Shown piece after piece: positions 22,324 through 33,858 of a stretch of DNA of 64,000 bases. Position numbers and translations under genes: made by a program. The stretch covers positions 1 through 64,000 of the forward strand of contig JAKOGI010003095.1 in assembly GCA_029747015.1 (NCBI GenBank), written 5' to 3'. The number at the start of each line of letters is the position of its first letter. The stretch's first letter is position 1. The stretch comes from Carnegiea gigantea (lineage: Eukaryota; Streptophyta; Magnoliopsida; Caryophyllales; Cactaceae). The notes beneath the pieces are model-generated. The model was not told the DNA's origin, made no database searches, and was given only the letters and a program-made list of their open reading frames with translations.

Positions 22324-25300
22324 TTAGACGCCTCTTCTCACAGGAGTACGTCGAACTATATTCTCTGCTAAGATAGACCTAAGATCAGGGGACAAACATA
22401 CATTTGAAGAGAAAAAGACTGTTATAGAATGTCCAAATTTAGATAGCCAATTTGCTGCCATGTTTGCTTTTCGATATATATGATTTATGCTAAAATGGTA
22501 ACCTTGGTGTGGCCAAATGCGAACACCTTCGATAATATTGGAAATTTGCTACGAGACAAAGATATTTCCTTTCAATGCCCAGATAACTATAAGATTGTCG
22601 CCTTCGACGCAAATATTATTGAGGTCGGCCTGTATAGCTGCGTTAACTCTGTCTCTAAGCGCTCTAGCTTCTGCCACAAGTATTGAAGTACTCCTATAAT
22701 ATGCTGCTCCTGCTTTGAGTAGTTTCCCAGTCCAATCACATATTATATATCCATTGGATGCCGATGAATTGATGAGTGATCCATTAAAGTTGATTTTGAC
22801 GAATCCTGGAGTGAAGAGTCCCACCTTACAAGGTGGATTGAGGTGGAAAGGGGGGAAGAAGATCCCCTATTGTAGTATTTTTCCAACATGCAAGTTCGGA
22901 TTCTCCATTCAACATTTGCCTTTTTTGCTTGTACTAAGCACCCTAGAGGGTTAAAAAAAAATTTGTCAAAAACTATTGCATTCCTATCTTTCCATAGGCT
23001 CCAGATAAGAAAGGAAAAGTTTTGAAGCAGCTTTGGGTTTCGCGAAGACTTTACCCTCTGAGGGCATCAGCCATCTCATGACACCCACTAGGTGAAACCT
23101 GAATTGGGAACCATTGACGTTTATCAGCTAGTTCCTAGACCTTCTTAATCACATGGCATTCGTCGAAGAGATATTCAGTTGATTCAATGTCACCCAAGCA
23201 AGTGGGGCAAACTGGGTCAATGTTCAGTCCCCTTTTTAGAAGGTCCCTCTGGTAGGGATTGCTTTATGGCATAGCTGCCATAAAAAAATTTTAATTTTTG
23301 ACATGGTGTCTATGTGCCAAATCCATTTAAAAGACGATTCAGAAGAGTCATTTAGATGTGTATCTTGTGCTATCCATGTTGCGGATTTAGTACTAAAATT
23401 GCCTGAACTATTTAGCCCCCAGCAAAAGGAATCCTCGGTATTGTGAATAGGAATAGTAATTCCTTGTATTTTCAGAATGATCAGGTGATTATTGAGGGCT
23501 CGGATAAGTTTGGGAATGTCCCAACCTTTGTCTTGCTAGATAAAGTCGCAGACTTTAATTAGTGGGTTAGGAATGTTTTCTTCATGCACACCTAGGATGT
23601 CAACTAAGTTCTTATTTTCTATCCAATTATCATACCAAAAAGAAATGCTTTCTCCATTCCCCAGTTTCCATATAACACCTTGACTTAACTAAATTTCTGC
23701 AGTTTAGAATGTTCTTCCATACTGGTGAGTCATTGCTTTTTCTCTTATATTTAAGGAAGTCCACATTGTGGAGATATTTTGCTATCATGGTTCGAGCCCA
23801 TAAGCCAGAATCATTGGTAAAATTGAAAACACTGCATTGTGTGTGCTGGTAATGATTCTAGTTGAGATTATATTAATACTGTTCTTCCTGCTTTAATAAG
23901 CAGTTCACTTTCTAGCCTTGTAGTTTAGCAGTGGCTTTGTGAATAATCTCTTGGAAGGTGGATTTAGTAGGTCTACCTTGAAACAGAGGACAACCTAGGT
24001 ACTTGCCTAGGGAGTCGCTATGTGGAATGTTGAAGATGCTTGTTACTACTTGTTTCTGTGTAGTAGAGGTGTTGCGTGAGAACGTAAGTATTGATTTATG
24101 GTAGTTAACTAGTTGCTTGGAAATAGAGCATAACTTATCCAGGATTGTTTTCAGAGTTGTACAACTACTATAGTTGGTTTGCAGAAAAATAAGCAATCAT
24201 CTGCAAATAGCAGGCTAGGAATGGTGAGAGACCTCGGGTAAATTTTAAACCCTATTCCTGATTTCCGCCAGCTCGTTTCTTTCATTAGCAAGAGATGTAG
24301 AGCTTCCATACATGTAATGAAAATATATGGGGAAATGGGATCTCATTGTCTAATGCCTCTTGTCGGGGTGAACAAACCATTAGTTTCATCGTTTACAATG
24401 ACAGAGTAAGATACTGAAGAAATACATGCTTGAATCCTGCTATTCCATATTGGGTGAAAGCCCATTTCTTAAATACATTTCAAAATAAAATCCCATTCCA
24501 TTCTATCATATACTTTTTTCGTATCAAGTTTGACTGCTATCTATGATGATTTACTCTTGAGGGTCTTGAATTTATGCATTATTTCAGGTGATAGTAAAAT
24601 GCTGTCATGAATAGAACGTCCTGGGATAAAGGCGCTTTGAAAGGGAGATATCAATTTATGGAGTAGTGGCCTCAATTGGTTGATAAGGATCTTGGCAATA
24701 ATTTTATAGGTAGTTAAGCAGAGGCTAATAGGCCTAAATTGACTAGTTTGTACAGGATTGTCAACTTTTGGGATAAGTGCTATGAAGTTGTGATTAATTT
24801 CTTTTTAGAAAATTTCCTTTAGTAAAGAATTCAAGGATGCAATTGAACAAGTCTTTTTTTATAATATGCCAATAGTTCTTAAAAAAACCTAACTCGAAAC
24901 CATCATTTCCTAGTGTTTTCTTAGAGTCAATGCTAAAAACGGCTTCTTTGACTTCTTTTGAATTTGGGACTCTTATAAGTTCACTGTTATCATGGTCTGA
25001 AATCAGATTAGGGATACCAATATTAGGTAGGGTTCTTTGGTTGCTATATACTAACTTAAACCTATTGGTGTAATCTAATGTAAATTTTTCAGCTATTGCC
25101 TTATGTTCATCTATCCATATACCACTGTCATCTCAAAGTTTGATGACCATTTTCTTTTTTCTTCTAGAGTTTGTTCCACGCTGAAAGAATTTAGTATTTC
25201 TATCATCATTTACTAACCATTGTTTCCTTCATAGTTTGCTCTAATATTTCTGGTTGAAAAGCATAATTTTTTCTCTTTGTTTCAACAGTCATAACATCTA

Positions 25301-26278
25301 AGAATTGTGTCTATAGCTATTCGGATCTGAAAGGAGTTTGTCTTCCACGTAATCTATTTTTTGCGTATTTTTCTACAGTTTTTCACGGAAGTTACCAAAG
25401 TGATTTTTCGATCAACCTTTGATTTTATACTTGATGTTTTTGAGTTTCTTAGCAAAATTGAACATGTTGGTTCCTTTGAAATTGCTCTTCCAGCTTTTTG
25501 CTACTATAGTATCAAGTTGTTGGTATTTGCACCCAAAGTGTTGAAATCAGAAGGGGATGCTTTTTGCCTTTCCTGCTTGAGGTTAGATGAAACTATGATA
25601 GGCCTATGGTCTGAGCATATAAAGCTACCATGTATCTTAAAAGCATTGGGATAAATGGATGCCCAATCTTTTCTAGCTATAGCTCTATCTAATCTTTCAT
25701 AAAGAAGATGAGTATGTGCATTCTTTTTCGAAGCAAACAACTTTCCATTTACTTCGATAGATTCCGCATCAATAGCCGAGAGAAAATTATTAAGTCTTTG
25801 GAACTTGCTGTTAAGATGTGTCTATCCCCTTCTTTTTTCATTAGGGTTGGCAAGTTCATTGAAGTCTCCCATGAAACACCAGGGTACATCAATAACACGA
25901 TTAAGTTGTACCAGGTGCTCACAGAACCTATCTTTCTCTCTCGCCTGAACCGGTGTGTAAATTCCTAAAATTACTGAATTTTGTGCTTTTTTAGGATCAT
26001 GTGTCAGCATGTGAATTGCTCGTGATTCTTTTAGCAGAGTAAATGCATGTATTATTCCATTATTCCATAGTACTGCAATTCCCCCTGTATGATTAGTCGA
26101 TAGGACATAGTCAAAATGCTCAAATCCCATTAGAGGTAAAATTTCTTTATATTTTTTTATTGACCATTGTTTCTAACAAGAAGATCATATCTGCCGTATG
26201 AGTTCTTGTTAGGAATTGGACTTCTTGAACAACTTGCAGTTTTTTAACACCTTGGATATTCCAACTTATTATTTTCAT
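22324..26278 (-). pseudogene. LINE ORF2: endonuclease, reverse transcriptase, zf-RVT, RNase H (broken)
   Basis: Starts at an ATG at 26,276-26,278 (MKIISWNIQG, the usual endonuclease opening). Apurinic-type endonuclease motifs follow: GGIAVLWN, GDFNE (about 25,860-25,880) and SDHRP (about 25,607-25,625). The RT follows, with TRGIRQ then an in-frame stop before DPISPYIF (about 24,340-24,360), and an intact FADD catalytic box (about 24,193-24,208). A zf-RVT-like region lies near 23,160-23,300 (CPTCLGDIEST). The end is an RNase H-like domain (INFNGSL, EARALRDRV, ANMAANWLSKFGHS) with TAA at 22,324-22,326. Several frameshifts and stops make it a pseudogene. Confidence 0.85.
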
Positions 26279-26816
26279 AACAAAACATCATAAGCAAAAA
26301 ACATTTGTCGGCGTACCATTTGTTGTCGAAGGATACTTGAGTTGGTCCAGGGGAAATCTTGATTCCCATGTGTACAACAATAATATACAATGATTTTTGA
26401 ATAATAGTAGACAATAAATTCAAACACTACCAATAATAGTGTTGGAATAATTGGTTTGATGCTGAAGCAAATGTAAAAATTAGCAAGGCATTTGTCATTC
26501 ACACACAAGCTAAGCATATGCTGAAATTTATACTGCTCAGCAATGGTGTCCATGCTAACATCAAGGGTTGAATGAAGAAGAAAGCTTGCCAGCCCATTAC
26601 CAATCTTTGAATCTTTACCACGGGTTTTGACCTTCATGAATTCAGTGGAGTTGGCACCAAATAGGGGTGTATTCTGGTTAATATATAGACAATTTAAAAG
26701 AGCTGCAAATTCTTTGATTAAAAAGCACATTGAGTGAGTCATGTACAACAAATTGTATAAAGTTGTCATAGTAAACACTACATGAGTTGTATACTCGATT
26801 TTTCGAAGCCCGAAGG

Positions 26817-26862
26817 TGGCATGTTAAATAGCCTTGGAATGGCATGTTAAATAGCCTTGGAA
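26817..26862. repeat. Exact 23-bp tandem duplication
   Basis: The unit TGGCATGTTAAATAGCC and six further bases occur twice in direct succession (26,817-26,839 and 26,840-26,862). Confidence 0.88.
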
Positions 26863-26957
26863 TAGCGAAGCCCTTCTCTCGCAATAGTGAGTATTATACC
26901 TTCGCAAAATAGAATTTCATAGGCTGGATTCCCAGCATTTTTCCAGTCATAATCCTT

Positions 26958-27073
26958 GCAAATTTCCTAACAAAAAACATTGGGCACATCAGGAAATTTT
27001 TATAAAGTAACAGCTGCGAATTTCCTGACAAAAAACATTAGGCACATCACGTAATTTCCATAAAGTAATACTT
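26958..27073. repeat. Imperfect 58-bp tandem duplication
   Basis: Two successive copies beginning GCAAATTTCCTAACAAAA and GCGAATTTCCTGACAAAA, with several substitutions between them, so the duplication is not recent. Confidence 0.8.
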
Positions 27074-27735
27074 GGCCAAAAAACATGTCCATTATGTAGG
27101 ATAGTGATAAATCACTATGCTAAAAATATGGTAAGCATCCTAAAAAGGGACTTAGAGGGGAAGTCTTGGACTTACTAACTTGCATCATTGACTGTGAAAT
27201 GAGTGGGGGACTATACCATAAGCTCCAAAAATTAGGCTATTCACCAAAGTAAGGAGTAACACTAATTTTATTGTGCTTAGGTAGTACCTCGCAGCCACCC
27301 ATTTGCATGTACATAGTCATAATACTGAGTATCAAAGAAGATACGACACAACGTAGCTAGTAAATATGTGCATAGGGATGGGTTGAACAACTCAAATCCA
27401 AACCATAATCATCATAACAGTCCACTTTGGTTATATAATAATAAGCAGCACCAAAGTGGCCGATAATACAGATTCCTCTCCAATTGATGCCAACATTTGC
27501 ATCCCAAAAGTTATGAACCATCCTAAAACTAGGCGGTATGCATAAAGTGCAGGAATCCATAATACAAGAACTAGAAGGGTACATAAAAGAGAGAGCCGCT
27601 TAAATATCTGGATGGGATGTCTACTTCACATAGTAAGAAATACCATGAGCAAAAAGGAAGATCCAGTCATTAGAAAAGAAAAGTACATATTTATCAGCCA
27701 AAAAAAAAAAAAAAAAGAAGGTTCAAATGCAATTA

Positions 27736-28196
27736 GGCTTGTAAGCTGCACTCCTCACCCTTTTCAATCCTCTTTCTTTTGGCAGAGTCAGTTAACATTT
27801 CCACATTCTCAATATTCTCAAGATTAAGGAACAGATCGACATTTTCGTTAGCATCCATACCCTCATCCACATCATCTTCCATAGCAAGGAGAGGGTTAGA
27901 ATTAGGAAAAGTGTCACCTTGAGGCATCATGGTAGTAGGGTTTGCCAAAATAATCCTATTGGGGTCAGTCGGGTTTGGGACCCCTTGTGACTCAGTCATA
28001 ACAGGTTAGGTAGCCACATGAGTCAGAGCTGGGGCAACAGATTGAAGAGGAGTAGTAGCCTGAGGGTTCAAGTTGGAGGCTTTCCTATGGTGAGGGCCAT
28101 GAAGAGGTCTAACTCTTTTCGTTGGGGATAGCATGACCCAATTATCTGTCGGTGCAGGGGGGCACTAGAGGAGGAAGAAGGAACCTTAGTTTATTA
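27736..28196 (-). pseudogene. LINE ORF1, C-terminal part
   Basis: The minus strand reads NWVMLSPTKRVRPLHG, a stop, and then an acidic tail ending in KRKRIEKGEE, as seen at the end of plant L1 ORF1 nucleic-acid chaperone proteins. It is separated from the N-terminal part by the copia insertion. Confidence 0.65.
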
Positions 28197-28437
28197 TGAT
28201 ATTATCATATCTTGTAAAAATATTTTGATGTAATATTATGTAATATTTTCTTATTCCCCCTTTAGTTAGTTCTTAGGATAAAATCTTATCACTTTCCTAA
28301 CTCCTAATATCATAAGGAGTCCCTTGCATAACCTAGGGATATGTACATATTCAGCATGAATGAATAACATATACAAGGCAGCAGAGTACGTCAATTTACG
28401 GCTCACGTGAAAAGCTAGCCACCTTCTTCTTGTTTCG
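28197..28437 (+). repeat. 5' LTR of the nested copia element
   Basis: Begins TGATATTATCATATC and runs to just before the PBS, about 240 bp. The expected terminal CA is not intact (CGTTTA precedes the PBS), so the right edge is approximate. No second copy is present in the window. Confidence 0.55.
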
Positions 28438-28441
28438 TTTA

Positions 28442-28453
28442 TGGTATCAGAGC
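28442..28453 (+). promoter_or_regulatory. Primer-binding site, initiator tRNA-Met type
   Basis: TGGTATCAGAGC, complementary to the 3' end of plant initiator methionine tRNA, the standard primer of plant copia elements. Confidence 0.92.
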
Positions 28454-28503
28454 AGTAAACTCAAACACATCTGTGTGATTATCCTTCTTCAATCAAACAA
28501 ATC

Positions 28504-29260
28504 ATGACTAAAGACGGAGGAAAACAAAGGTTCGTGATCGAACCGCAGTCACCCTATTACCTTCATCCGTCTGATGGTCCAAGTGTTTTAATCACAGCAG
28601 AAGTATTTGACGGTGAAAATTACGATCTTTGGGAGAAGGCTATACGTACGGCCTTGAAGTCGAAAAATAAACTTGGGTTCATAAATAGAACCTTGAAGAA
28701 ACCGGACGTCAAAGAAGGCGATTTTACTGAATTCCATGCTTGGGACATGGTGAATTCTATGGTCTCCTAAACGTAATTGATCGGAAGCTACGGCCTAGTG
28801 TGGCTTATGCCGAGATGGCGGAAGAAATGTGGGAAGACTTACAAAAGAGATATGGTGTTGCAAGTGTCCCAAAAATTTATCAGTTGAAGGCCAATATAGC
28901 TGAATGTAGACAAGGTGGGATGAGCATAGTCGAGTTTTACTCAAAACTAAGAGGAATGTGGACTGAACTCAACAACCATATCAAGGTTCCTACCTGTACG
29001 TGTAGTGGATGTACGTGCAAGGAATGTCAGTGCAATGTGTCGTCCAAAGTCATGCAGATGTTTGAGGTTGACAAGTGTTATCAATTCTTGCTTGGCCTAA
29101 ATGACGATCTGTACTCCCAAATTCATGGGTAGATACTCGCCACGGAACCATTGCCCCCTCTTGAGAGAATCTTTAATATTGTAACCCAGGAAGAACAGCA
29201 TAAGAGGGACATGCAAGCATTGCGGGAGGTTCGGCCATGATGAATCAAGCTGTTATGAAA
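28504..29260 (+). pseudogene. Copia gag region (broken)
   Basis: The opening frame (28,504-28,770) contains the gag N-terminal block ITAEVFDGENYDLWEKAIRT. A frameshift near 28,767 moves the sequence to a second frame (28,740-29,132) with MAEEMWEDLQKRYG and FYSKLRGMWTELN, followed by a Cys-rich CTCSGCTCKECQC segment. After another stop, an intact CCHC knuckle CKHCGRFGHDESSC lies at 29,212-29,253. The order fits copia gag; the protein is not translatable as one unit. Confidence 0.85.
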
Positions 29261-29403
29261 TCATAGGGTATCCACCCGGCTGACGTACACGTGAAAGAGG
29301 CCGCAACCAAAACAGAGGGGCTTGTGGAGGACAAGGTGCTGCCAACGGTGGGCGAAGAACTGGACATGTCACGACATACTCTGTCGGGCCTGCTGGGCAG
29401 AGT

Positions 29404-30680
29404 TTGACTGGGCAGCAGCACGCATCTAAGGCCGAAGCTGAAGAGCAGAGCAACCATGTGACTCCCGGGTTCACAAGTGAGCAAGTTCAGCGGCTCCTTA
29501 GTTTAATTGAACCTTCGAACTCAGGTTATGAGAAACTGCAAGGTAAGCCCGCTTGGATTGTCAATTCTGGGGCATCTCGATATATGACGGGCGATTTGCA
29601 AGCACTTGGGGATAAGAAAAATGTGCCTCCCATCCCTGTAAATTTGCTTAATGGAACAACTGTAATGGCAAATGTCGAAGGAAGTATAAGCTTGAGCTCC
29701 AAACTAAATTTAAACAAAGTTCTTTATGTGCTGACTTTTGCTTGTAATCTTATTTTTGTGGCCAAATTAAGTCGAGAATTAAGATGCATTATGATATTTG
29801 ATAAGGATTTATGTGTTATACAGGACCGTACCACGAAGAGCCTGATTGGAGTGGGTAGATTGTGGGAAGGAGTCTACTACGTCGACAAGCTAGCTTCACT
29901 AACTACTCAAGTCAACGCAGTAGGCCTTCAAAATCTTTGGCATGGGTGCTTAGGACATCCTTCGGATCAAGTCTTAGCTTTGTTACCTAAAGAGTTTAAT
30001 GTTTGCAGTAATAAAGAACCATGTGATATTTGTTTCAAGCTAAACAGACACGTACTCATTTTGTTACTAGTGAAAGCCATGAAAAGGAATTGTTTGGACT
30101 CATTCATTGTAATATTTGGGGTGCGTATCGAGTTCCTTCCTTATGTGGTGCCCAATATTTTCTTACTATTATCGCTGATGCGAGTCGAGGTATTTGGGTT
30201 TACTTGATGCGTGATAAAGGAAAAGCGTCAATGTTATTACAAAACTTTGTGATCATGGTTAAAACTCAATTTGGTAAGGAAGTGAAGATAATTAGGAGTG
30301 ATAACAGTTTAGAATTCCTTTCTGGGCCCATGAAGCAATTTTATCAACAAAAGAGAATTATGCATCAGACAAGCTGTTTAGAAACCCCACAGCAAAACGG
30401 TAGAGTTGAAAGGAAACATAAACTTGTCTTAAACATAGCTAGAGCTTTGCATTTTCAAGTACATCTACCTATCGAATTTAGGGGGGAAAGCATCTTTACT
30501 GCAGCATATTTGATTAATAGAACTCCTAGTAAACTTTTAAATGGAAAAACTCCCTACGAGATTCTATTTAATGACAAACCGTCATATGATCACATTAAAA
30601 TGTTTGGTTGTCTTGCCTATGCTTATTTTCAACCAAAATTCAAGGATAAATTTGCTCCTCGAAGTCGCAAGTGTTTATGA
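29404..30680 (+). pseudogene. Copia protease, pre-integrase and integrase (broken)
   Basis: The protease active-site block reads WIVNSGASRYMTGD, with Asn where the catalytic Asp is expected. The pre-integrase LWHGCLGHPSDQ follows, then a frameshift near 30,030-30,050, then the integrase core: HCNIWG (first Asp replaced by Asn), IIRSDN (second Asp kept) and QQNGRVERKH (Glu kept). The changed residues in two enzymes agree with long neutral decay. Confidence 0.88.
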
Positions 30681-31399
30681 TTTGGAGGCAAATAAGATTT
30701 TTGTTAGCCGTGATGTGGTATTTTATGAAACGAATTTTCCCTTCTTCACACATAAACATGGGCATCTTGAGGCAGAACGGGTAATTGGAAACACTCGAGA
30801 TGTTGATGATAATTGTTTACATGACTGGGGTATTCTCGACCATAGTCCCAGTGAGGGGAGCTCGTATGGGCTACAGGAAGAAGGGGACTCATCATCACGG
30901 TAAGCTGGGCTTCTACCTGCAACTGGGCTTGAACAGCTTGCCCGGGAAGGTGTGTCGAGTGGGCCGCCGGTTCTTGCAAGATCAATAGACCCTGAGCCCA
31001 GTCCCATGGAAAACGGGACAGCTCCACCTACTGGGCCTGTCAGTGTTGCCAGCCCAGTTCGTGATATCGCCAGGGCAGTGCCTGCAACTGAACGACCCAG
31101 CCTAAGTGCTCTGAGCTCTTCCACAAACAGGGGGAGCATTCCTGCATCCCAGCCCACTGACAGTGTGAATGTTCCGCTCAGTAGAGAGAGGCGAATGCTA
31201 TCACATTTAAGTGACTATTTTTATTACAACGCTCAAGTCCATGACTCCCTTCTCGCCACTCCACTTCCACAAGGCTCTTCAGGTACTCCTTATCCTCTTA
31301 TCAATTACACCACTTGCGATAAATTCTCCAATAGCCGTAAAGCTTTTCTTGCCACTATTACAAAGATTGTTGAGCCCAGGTCTTATCACGAAGCTGCTA

Positions 31400-32765
31400 A
31401 AGACCCTCGTTGGCGTCACGCTATGGCAGAAGAAATCCATGCATTGAAAGAAAATCAGACTTGGACTACAGAGGAGTTGCCACCTGGTAAGAAACCTATT
31501 AGTTGTAAATGGCTTTATAAGGTAAAATACAAGTCCGATGGCATTATTGAGCACTTCAAAGCTCGCCTTGTGGTAAGAGGTGATCATCAGTTGGAAGGCT
31601 TTGATTTCAACGAGACTTTCGCTCCTGTCGCTAAACTTTCAAGTGTGTGTGTTTTCTTATCAGTTGCAGTGGCACGAGGATGGGACCTCCATGAAATGGA
31701 TGTCAATAACGCTTTCCTTCATGGCGATCTCGAGGAAGAGGTATATATGTGATTACCGCCTGGCTTCACTTCCAGTTCTTCGACTTAGGTCTGTTGACTC
31801 CGTAAGTCTCTCTATGGATTACGACAGGCAATGGTTTGCCAAGCTCTCCTCCACCCTTATCGCCTATGGTTTTGTGGGAAGCCGATTACTCCTTATTTAC
31901 CTATCGAAAAGGTAAGGTGTTCCTCGCTCTTCTAGTGTACATTGACGATATTATTTTGGCTGGTAATGACTCACATGCTTGTGCTGCGTTCAAAGCATAC
32001 TTGAATGCCTGTTTTCGAATCAAAGACTTAGGCCCGTTAAAATATTTTTTGGGGATTGAAGTTACCCACGGTCCACGTGGCCTCTTTCTCTGCCAGCATA
32101 AGTATGCACTTGAGATAGTGGAGGAGAGTGGTCTTTTGGGTAGTAAGCCCTCCTCCTCTCCCATGGAGGAAAACCATAAGCTTGCCCTTGCCAAGGGACG
32201 AGCACTGGATGATCCCAGCAGGTATCGATGGTTGGTTGGATGTCTCATCTATCTCATTATAACTCGACCTAAATTGTGTTACGCTGTCCATACATTATCT
32301 CAGTTTATGCACGAACCTAAAGAAGAACACATGAATGCTGCCAGACGGGTGCTTCGGTATCTCAAGGGTACCCCTGGTTATGGGATTTTATTACATTCTG
32401 ATTGTAATCTTCATATTCGCGCCTATTGTGATGCGAACTGGGCCGTTTGTCCTCTCACCAAACGATCTATTACTGGATATCTGGTTACTTTTGGTGGTTC
32501 CCCTATCTCTTTGGAAGACAAAGAAATAGACTACAGTTTTCCGCTCTTCTGCTGAAGCAGAATACCGCTCTATGGCTGCCACCGCTAGTGAGTTAATATG
32601 GCTCAAGGCATTACTTGCTGCTTTAGGCGTCTTTCATCAATCTGCCATGCAACTGTTCTATGACAGTCAAGCTGCACTTCATATTGCCAAAAACCCAGTG
32701 TTCCACGAACGCACCAAACACATTGAGCTAGATTGCCACTTCATGTGGGAACGCTATAATCATCA
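31400..32765 (+). pseudogene. Copia reverse transcriptase and RNase H (broken)
   Basis: RT segments: KWLYKVKYKSDG, FNETFAPVAKLSSV and MDVNNAFLHGDLEEEVYM followed by a stop. A shifted frame then has LLVYIDDIILAGND, the catalytic YIDD box near 31,935-31,950. RNase H follows with CDANWAVC, a frameshift near 32,530-32,550, then AATASELIWLK, LFYDSQAALHIAKNPVFHER and KHIELDCHF. The sequence stops being copia-like just after that. Confidence 0.88.
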
Positions 32766-33858
32766 GTCTCATCAAATTTTTGGACCATAACTTTAATTCT
32801 TTTCTGGGAGGGTAGCTTGGGACAACTATCTAGTTGGTGGGACTCTCCCCTGTACGAGGGGCAACTTCATGAAGCCCCTCATAAATGAGGGGAACTCTTA
32901 TTGACAGTCCACGTCTAGCTGTAGGGAGACTACCAGGTAAGGGGTGGGTTATATCAATATTCAAGCAGACACAAGCAAACTTGCCTTTAAGGCACAAGAG
33001 TGTATTTTAATTGACTTTAATTATGGGGCCCACATATTTCAGGTGATCAGCAAGAGAGTCTTTATCCCAAAACTCCCATGTAACCTAAGGACTCTTACCC
33101 ACTAGTCAATTTTGCTAATAGAGGTGAAACACAGGTCGAAAAATGGGCTCTATTTATGGATGACAAAGTTTAAGCCGTTCACATGCCAAGGCCTCTAATC
33201 ATAGACAAGCATTCTATACTCAGAGTTTGCAAACCTAAGCATAACCCAGTCATTCCCAGCATCAATATAGTCAAATGCCCTTTGACAAAGTACCAATCCT
33301 TTTTTGTTTTGTGAATAATAGCAGGCGACGCGAGAGGTTCCCCTTAAATTTTCCCAAGAAGGCAATAAGTAAGTAATTCTTCCATATGAATGTGGGGTGG
33401 GTGTGGAGACAAGTGGGGCATGGAAGGGTCAGATTCAGTCTGAGTAATTTGGTGAGAAGTCTGACCTATGGGAAGGAGCCTTGTAGAATTATTTCTTGGA
33501 AGTTTAGTATAAGGTTTTGGTTCAGATGAGGGCACTTGAGAATTACCATTGCCTCCCAAACCAAATTTAAGGGCATCTGCGTAGGCAATGTGTCTGGTTA
33601 AATCGGGTTGGCTATTGAGTGAGATCAAATTCCATCTAACAAAGGTGGGTCTCTAGGTTGGGTAGGATGATCAGAAGTGGGAACATTATCTTGGTAGTCA
33701 AAACTATCATCAGAACTGTTTGACAGTGAGAGATAAGTTGGTGAAAGATTGGTTATAAGACGCAATGGGGTAGATAGAGAGATGGGAAGGCAGGTGTGGT
33801 AATTTTGAGAACATATAGTGCTAGCATTTATACTAATCCAACCAACATCTAAACAAGC
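32765..33858 (-). pseudogene. LINE ORF1, N-terminal part with DUF4283-like region and degenerate zinc knuckle
   Basis: The minus strand starts near MACLDVGWIS and passes through ADALKFG. After several frame breaks it shows DWYFVKGHLTI and other pieces of the DUF4283-type region of plant LINE ORF1. The zinc knuckle at about 32,845-32,890 reads CPSYRGESHQLDSCP: the spacing fits CX2CX4HX4C, but the second Cys is Tyr. Product in active relatives: RNA-binding chaperone of the retrotransposon particle. Confidence 0.7.

Larger units (their letters stand above)
26279..27735 (-). other. Spacer between LINE ORF1 and ORF2 (1.45 kb)
   Basis: This is longer than the short gap usual between plant LINE ORFs. 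It has a 167-aa minus-strand frame without recognisable domains, an exact 23-bp tandem duplication (26,817-26,862), a diverged 58-bp tandem duplication (26,958-27,073) and an A run (27,700-27,717). It may be an unrecognised insertion. Confidence 0.5.
28197..32765 (+). mobile_element. Ty1/copia LTR retrotransposon, 3'-truncated, nested in the LINE
   Basis: Order on the plus strand: 5' LTR (28,197-28,437), PBS TGGTATCAGAGC (28,442-28,453), gag, CCHC knuckle, protease, integrase, RT, RNase H. This is the copia gene order (integrase before RT). The RNase H ends near KHIELDCHFMWER, and the flanking LINE ORF1 resumes at about 32,765. I find no 3' LTR matching the left one, so the 3' end was deleted. 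At least six frame breaks show it is dead. Confidence 0.88.

Noticed and set aside
26275..26778. Minus-strand 167-aa open frame as a gene
   Set aside because: It ends at the LINE ORF2 start, is rich in aromatic residues and has no recognisable motif; treated as inter-ORF spacer.
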